DNA of 63,580 nt from positions 1 to 63,580 of the forward strand of contig NW_001914898.1 of NCBI RefSeq assembly GCF_000208925.1, in the 5' to 3' direction. This document shows, one piece after another, positions 59,480-63,580 of the stretch; the stretch's first letter is position 1; each line of letters opens with the position of its first letter. The DNA is from Entamoeba histolytica HM-1:IMSS. Lineage: Eukaryota > Evosea > Mastigamoebida > Endamoebidae. Below the pieces are notes generated by a model that worked only from the letters and a program-made list of their open reading frames with translations, was not told the DNA's origin and did not search any database. Both the position numbers and the translations under genes were made by a program.

Positions 59480-60154
59480 TTATTGTTTTGATTCTACCTC
59501 ATCACTTGATGATGATACTTCATCTTCTTTAATGTTTGCAATCCTTGAGTGAATTTGTGAAGAAGAGGTTGTTGTTTTATTCTCTTCTTTATTCTCTTCT
59601 TTATTCTCTTCTTTATTCTCTTCTTTATTCTCTTCTTTATTCTCTTCTTTATTCTCTTCTTCATTCTCTTCTTCATTCTGTTTTGTTTTATTCTCTTCTT
59701 TAATTAACAACTCTAAATCAGATATACATAATATTATATGTACTTGTACAAAAACACTTGAAACTGTAAATGTGATAAAGTTATATACAACGTATCGAAT
59801 ACCAGAAATAAAACAGAATAGATTTGACGCCATTAATCCAACAATCACACAAACAAAATCCAAAGGATATCCAAAAACTTTCTCAGGTAATGAAAAGTTA
59901 CACTTACGAAGAGTATTAACAAGGATATAAGGAATAAATGCAATGAAAATGGGAAATATCATAAATGGAATGAACAAACATTCGACAGCAGCAAAACAAC
60001 AAATAATAAATAAATATGCATAACAAAATCTTTTTAAATTTCTTTTTGTTCGAATTTCCAAAACATCACTATTCTCAAAGAACCCATACTTTGCACGTGC
60101 TAATTCTTTTAACTGTTCAACAACTTTTATTTGTATATTCTTCCAGTCAACCAT
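59480..60154 (-). CDS. PRA1-like membrane protein with EENK repeats
   Basis: Prenylated Rab acceptor-type protein: N-terminal cytosolic segment (1-50, ending RTKRNLKRF), two pairs of hydrophobic segments (about 50-80, CYAYLFIICCFAAVECLFIPFMIFPIFIAF, and 95-145, PLDFVCVIVGLMASNLFCFISG and FITFTVSSVFVQVHIIL) and a hydrophilic C-tail. PRA1 proteins help Rabs between membrane and GDI and sit in ER/Golgi; the match is by topology and the R-N-x-x-x-F pattern, not by a full signature. The tail has seven EENK or close units coded by a 12-nt TTATTCTCTTCT repeat (plus-strand view, about 59578-59670), then a Ser/Asp-rich end. 224 aa is near family length. Confidence 0.65.
   Translation of the reverse strand: MVDWKNIQIKVVEQLKELARAKYGFFENSDVLEIRTKRNLKRFCYAYLFIICCFAAVECLFIPFMIFPIFIAFIPYILVNTLRKCNFSLPEKVFGYPLDFVCVIVGLMASNLFCFISGIRYVVYNFITFTVSSVFVQVHIILCISDLELLIKEENKTKQNEEENEEENKEENKEENKEENKEENKEENKEENKTTTSSSQIHSRIANIKEDEVSSSSDEVESKQ
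59578..59670 (-). repeat. 12-nt tandem repeat encoding EENK
   Basis: Seven or so copies of a 12-nt unit read on the plus strand as TCTTCTTTATTC, all in frame within the PRA1-like gene. The perfect copies suggest recent slippage and isolate-dependent length. Confidence 0.85.
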
Positions 60155-60233
60155 ATTTTTCTTTCCAAGTTCTTCTCTATTTAAAAAGGAAAAGTAATAA
60201 TATATTATAATAAATTTAATTTATTAATCCTCT

Positions 60234-60821
60234 TTATTTCTTTTCTTCTTTCAAACAACTTTCTGTTTCTTTTTGACTAATTTTCTTTGGATTTACTTTT
60301 TTTGTTCCAGATGTAACTTGACTCTTACCTTTAGACTGTTTTTGCTGTTTCTGGTTATTCTCTGTTTCTTTAGGATAGTCAACAATTATATTAACTGGAC
60401 CATCTACTTCAGTACTAATTTTCATGTACTGACCAAACGCACCTATTTGTATTTTGTCTTCTGCATATAACTCTTTAAATCTTTTAACAACTAAGTCATA
60501 AAAAGGATGACTTTTCTCTGCTCTCATACTCTTATGAAAATCTGGCTTTGTTCCATTCAAAACAGCATATAATGTAAATTGACTAACTACAAGAACTTCA
60601 TACCCCATATCCATTACGCTTTTGCTCCACCTCTTACCATCTTCGCTATCCCATAATTTCATCTTTAGTACTTTATTCACTGCACCATCAATATCACTTT
60701 CTTTATCTTCTTCATTGATTCCAAAATAAAGCAATAACCCTTTACCAATCTTTCCAACCACCTCTCCACTCTCAACTTTAGTAACTGAACCACTTAATAC
60801 ACGTTGAACAATAATTCTCAT
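60234..60821 (-). CDS. DTD: D-aminoacyl-tRNA deacylase (DTD)
   Basis: Removes D-amino acids wrongly attached to tRNA. The core (about residues 1-148) starts MRIIVQRVLSGSV and carries the SQFTL motif (about 99-103) and the cross-subunit GP pair as DGPVN (usual NGPVT, so Asn to Asp and Thr to Asn). KPDFHKSM near 113 lies in the usual substrate-pocket segment. The 45-residue tail (KETENNQKQQKQSKGK...) is Lys/Gln-rich and outside the fold. Total 195 aa versus about 150 for bacterial DTD. Gap to the downstream gene is 81 bp, same strand as AIP1. Confidence 0.92.
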   Translation of the reverse strand: MRIIVQRVLSGSVTKVESGEVVGKIGKGLLLYFGINEEDKESDIDGAVNKVLKMKLWDSEDGKRWSKSVMDMGYEVLVVSQFTLYAVLNGTKPDFHKSMRAEKSHPFYDLVVKRFKELYAEDKIQIGAFGQYMKISTEVDGPVNIIVDYPKETENNQKQQKQSKGKSQVTSGTKKVNPKKISQKETESCLKEEKK

Positions 60822-60902
60822 CTTTAAGTAATTTACTCTGATTTGTTGAGTTTTTAGGGTTTGACTAAATAAAAAAACAAAAACGAAGAAAAACGAAAAG
60901 AA

Positions 60903-62690
60903 TTAGAGAGAAGAGACTTTGATTGTACTATCAGCTCCACAAGTAAAGATCTTTCCGTCTTCATCAATGAACACATCATTAACTCCAAGTGGATGAACTC
61001 TTCCAAGTGTTGTGATTGCTTTCGTTTCAACATTCAATACATATGAATATGAGTCAGCTCCCGCTGTACCAATCATTGTACTATCCTTGTTAAATCTAAG
61101 CTTTAAGACTTTTGAGTTATGTGGAACCCATCTTGAATAAATAACTTCATTCGTCTTAGCATCTCGAAGAACAATCTTTCTTGTATCATCTGAATGAACA
61201 AAGTATTTACCATCACTTGAATAGTCCATACTGTAAACTGTTCCTTGAATGTCTTCTTTAATTTCTCCTTTTTCAGTTAATTGTCCATCACTATTAATTG
61301 AATAAAATTTAATACATCCTTCACTTTTTATTCCTGCACTAAGTATAGTCTTATCTCCATTGATTGCAAGTGTTGCAACTCCATTCCTCTGATTAATGCT
61401 TTGAATAATCTCTTTCCCTTGAATAACTTTAATTCCTTTATTAGTTGCAACATATAATGTATTATTATAATATACCCCACAATTTGCTGGAGATTCCGTA
61501 CTAATACTATCTTCATATTCCATTCGACTTTTATCAATAATCTTAACACAATCATCTGACCCAAGTGTAGCAATTTTATCTCCACAATTAACAATATCAT
61601 TAATTCTTGTACAATGTCCTTTCCCACTAATTCCAACAGCTTTTCCTGTAGCTTTTTCCCATCGAACAACATGTCCTTCATTTGATCCTGAATATAAATA
61701 TTCTCCATCATTTGCAAGTGCAGTAATTGGTTTATTATGTCCTTCAATTACTTCTTTAATATCTCCACTACTCTCTTCAATATTATGCATACTTCCATTT
61801 AATGATACACAAATTACTCCATTCTTGGTATTAACTACTCCAAGTTGTTGTTCTTCAATTGTATTTGAAAATTCAATTGTTTTGATTACACTCCCATCTT
61901 CTGCATTCCAAACTTTACATGTTTTATCTGCTGATGCTGTAATAAATGTTTTACTATCACTTCCCCATGTAACTGAATAAACTCCTGCTTTATGTTCCGT
62001 TTTTTTATATTTCATTTCTCCTGTTTTCCCATCAAATACAGATATACTTTTATCACTTGATACACAAACACACAAACTTCCATCTGGTGAAAATCTTCCA
62101 CAATTAATAAATCGGCTATGAATATCTTTCATACTCTTCTTAAATTTAAATGGTGGTCCTTCAAACCAACATGGATAATTATCTTCTCCCGTTGTAATTA
62201 ATCTAAATGGTCGTGTTCCTCTAAAATCACATGACAATAATGTTTTTGTTTGTCCTGAAATCTCTCCAACTGATGATCCAGCATCCCACATAAATACACT
62301 TCCTAATTTCTCTTTTCCTTCTCCAACTACACATATCCTTTGACTATCTCCAGTCCATGCAATATCATAAATTGGTCCAGAAAGTGCTTTAAAACTAAAC
62401 TTTAATGGATGTTCTTTTTGTGTCGTATCCCATATTCTAACATTTCCTTGAACATCCCCTGAACAAATATAATATCCACTTGGACTATATTTCGCACATG
62501 TAGTTTCACTTGTATGTTCATAATAAATATCCGTGTCTAATGGATTGTTAACGTTCTTAATAACTATACAATTCCCTGTTGGATAAACAATATGTGTCCC
62601 CATCTTATTATGGTCATTATACCCTATATGGACTGGTTTTCCTCTTGTAACAGATGGTAATGGTGCATATACTTGTGTCACTTTAGTCAT
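60903..62690 (-). CDS. AIP1: Actin-interacting protein 1 (AIP1/WDR1)
   Basis: Works with cofilin to disassemble actin filaments. 595 residues forming two seven-bladed WD40 propellers. Typical AIP1 segments: VTRGKPVHIGYNDHNKMGTHIVYPTGNCIVIKNV (1st blade region), AKYSPSGYYICSGDVQGNVRIWDT, DIAWTGDSQRICVVGEG, FRGTRPFRLITTGEDN and GRFSPDGSLCVCVSSDKSISVFDG, all close to the human and yeast proteins. The end VNDVFIDEDGKIFTCGADSTIKVSSL is intact. Full length, intronless. This fits an amoeboid, actin-based motile cell. Confidence 0.95.
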   Translation of the reverse strand: MTKVTQVYAPLPSVTRGKPVHIGYNDHNKMGTHIVYPTGNCIVIKNVNNPLDTDIYYEHTSETTCAKYSPSGYYICSGDVQGNVRIWDTTQKEHPLKFSFKALSGPIYDIAWTGDSQRICVVGEGKEKLGSVFMWDAGSSVGEISGQTKTLLSCDFRGTRPFRLITTGEDNYPCWFEGPPFKFKKSMKDIHSRFINCGRFSPDGSLCVCVSSDKSISVFDGKTGEMKYKKTEHKAGVYSVTWGSDSKTFITASADKTCKVWNAEDGSVIKTIEFSNTIEEQQLGVVNTKNGVICVSLNGSMHNIEESSGDIKEVIEGHNKPITALANDGEYLYSGSNEGHVVRWEKATGKAVGISGKGHCTRINDIVNCGDKIATLGSDDCVKIIDKSRMEYEDSISTESPANCGVYYNNTLYVATNKGIKVIQGKEIIQSINQRNGVATLAINGDKTILSAGIKSEGCIKFYSINSDGQLTEKGEIKEDIQGTVYSMDYSSDGKYFVHSDDTRKIVLRDAKTNEVIYSRWVPHNSKVLKLRFNKDSTMIGTAGADSYSYVLNVETKAITTLGRVHPLGVNDVFIDEDGKIFTCGADSTIKVSSL

Positions 62691-62971
62691 TTGATTTTAC
62701 TTTTTGAGTTTCTTTGACGGTGAGTTTATTTAGTTCTTCATCTTTCTTTTCTTTTTACTGCTTCTTTTTCTTATTCATTTTTTGAATTTCTTCTCTTTCA
62801 CTTTTTAAATGAATTCAATTTATAACAAAAACTTTATTCAATTCTCTATTTTTATTTCAATAGAAATTTACTTGTCTCTCATCATTTCTCTTTATATTCA
62901 AGGAAGGTGTTTTTTGTTTATGAAATGATTAAAATAAAATATAAATTCTCTTGAACACAAAATTAAATGAA
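62691..62971. other. Intergenic region between RPS4 and AIP1
   Basis: About 280 bp, T-rich on the plus strand. It contains the 3' end region of RPS4 and the upstream region of AIP1 (both minus). A pyrimidine-rich coding-strand leader close to the AIP1 ATG is seen, nothing else. Confidence 0.35.
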
Positions 62972-63580
62972 TTATTTCTTACCAATTTTCTTGCCTGGAA
63001 CAACTTTCTTGTTTCCTTTAGATTTCTTTGGTGCTGCTTGTTTCTTTGGATATTTCTTGTAAATCTTTTCAACTTGTTCTTCTTTCTTTTCTACAGCAGC
63101 TTTTGGTGTAACTTTCTTTTCAGTGGTGGTTTTGCTTTTCTTTGATGCTTTTTGAATACCAGCCTTTTGCATCTTGTTCTTCTTAATAGTTTCATTGACT
63201 TGTTGTAATAATGGTTTCTTAATTCCTTTGTCAAGTGGAAGATTAACAAGAGTTTCTGTTCCTTTACCAATAACAAAGACATTGTTTAATCTAGTAGTGA
63301 AAGTGTTTCCTTTAGCATCTTTAATGTGAACAATTTCAAATGATCCTGGATGAACTTCTCTTTTAACAATAACTCCAACACGACCCATACCATTACCACC
63401 AATCATCATAGCAGTATTTCCAATATCAAACTTAACAAAATCAACGATTTTTCCTGTTTCAAGATTAAGTTTGATTGTATCATTAGCTTGAAGTTCTGGA
63501 TGTGGATATCTAATAGTTCTACCATCATGAGTAACAATGTATGGAATAGCACCAGTTCCAAGTACTCTCTTTTCAATTTT
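62972..63580 (-). CDS. RPS4: 40S ribosomal protein S4 (C-terminal part; gene runs off the window)
   Basis: The frame is open to the end of the window, so the 5' end is missing. The 202 visible residues include the S4e signature: [70 protein letters not shown] and [21 protein letters not shown]. After that the usual short C-terminus is replaced by about 75 residues of Lys-rich low-complexity sequence ending [10 protein letters not shown]. Codon use is strongly biased (few rare codons), as expected for a ribosomal protein. Internal ATG (63409) is not the start. Confidence 0.95.
   Translation of the reverse strand, partial: KIEKRVLGTGAIPYIVTHDGRTIRYPHPELQANDTIKLNLETGKIVDFVKFDIGNTAMMIGGNGMGRVGVIVKREVHPGSFEIVHIKDAKGNTFTTRLNNVFVIGKGTETLVNLPLDKGIKKPLLQQVNETIKKNKMQKAGIQKASKKSKTTTEKKVTPKAAVEKKEEQVEKIYKKYPKKQAAPKKSKGNKKVVPGKKIGKK

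Noticed and set aside
61328..61747. 139-codon minus-strand frame inside AIP1
   Set aside because: Out-of-frame shadow of the WD40 gene, which is conserved end to end.

Overview
The window is a 63.6 kb piece of nuclear chromosome from an amoebozoan, almost certainly Entamoeba of the E. histolytica/dispar/nuttalli group. Signs seen directly: very AT-rich DNA, tightly packed mostly intronless genes, 13 inferred introns of only 40-84 nt of which 11 start GTTTGT and all end TAG or CAG, GAAC-like and TATA-like motifs close to start codons, and lineage-typical proteins (multi-C1 diacylglycerol kinase, arrestin-FYVE, C2 plus PYPG-repeat, secreted S41-peptidase-like). I cannot fix the species from sequence alone. 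No tRNA array, LINE/SINE, CRISPR or insertion sequence was recognised.

Layout. 1-5.6 kb: a short unknown gene, an AT-rich block with a decayed pseudogene, a diacylglycerol kinase and a TLDc-like protein. 5.9-9.7 kb: a small membrane protein, SGT1, a J-domain-less DnaJ-C-terminus-like protein and a six-SH3 scaffold. 9.9-18.6 kb: a secreted coiled-coil protein with a cationic tail and a 2654-residue DOCK-family Rho/Rac GEF. 18.7-25.0 kb: an orphan RRM, a lysine-rich protein, a Rab, an acyl-anchored Smr protein, an arrestin-FYVE protein, a PH protein, and a three-exon membrane protein gene found only by assembling small exons. 25.1-32.5 kb: SF3A2, an acidic repeat protein, a Rab5-like GTPase, MCM2 and two small membrane proteins. 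32.6-39.5 kb: a Sel1-repeat protein, a TPR protein, a divergent GTPase, YTM1/WDR12, and a MoeB/UBA4-like E1 that overlaps the next gene by its stop codon. 39.5-49.8 kb: a short alpha-COP, Atg6/Beclin, a pseudogene, an S41-like membrane protein, a YAK1/DYRK kinase and a Lys/Glu-rich protein. 50.3-63.6 kb: an F-box/WD40 protein, an acid-sphingomyelinase-like phosphodiesterase, a large type I membrane protein, a C2 protein, a PRA1-like protein, D-aminoacyl-tRNA deacylase, AIP1/WDR1 and the 3' part of ribosomal protein S4.

There is no operon logic, as expected for a eukaryote; genes lie on both strands, often with under 100 bp between them. Many products concern membrane traffic, phosphoinositide and actin signalling (DGK, DOCK, two Rabs, FYVE, PH, PRA1, alpha-COP, Beclin, SH3 scaffold, AIP1, C2), which fits a phagocytic amoeba. 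The rest are housekeeping (MCM2, SF3A2, YTM1, RPS4, DTD). The most unusual points are the exon-assembled membrane gene, the E1-like protein lacking the usual cysteine, the truncated alpha-COP, a GTPase with a broken G3 motif, the J-less DnaJ-like protein beside SGT1, and an F-box/WD40 protein with a large unrecognised N-terminal half.
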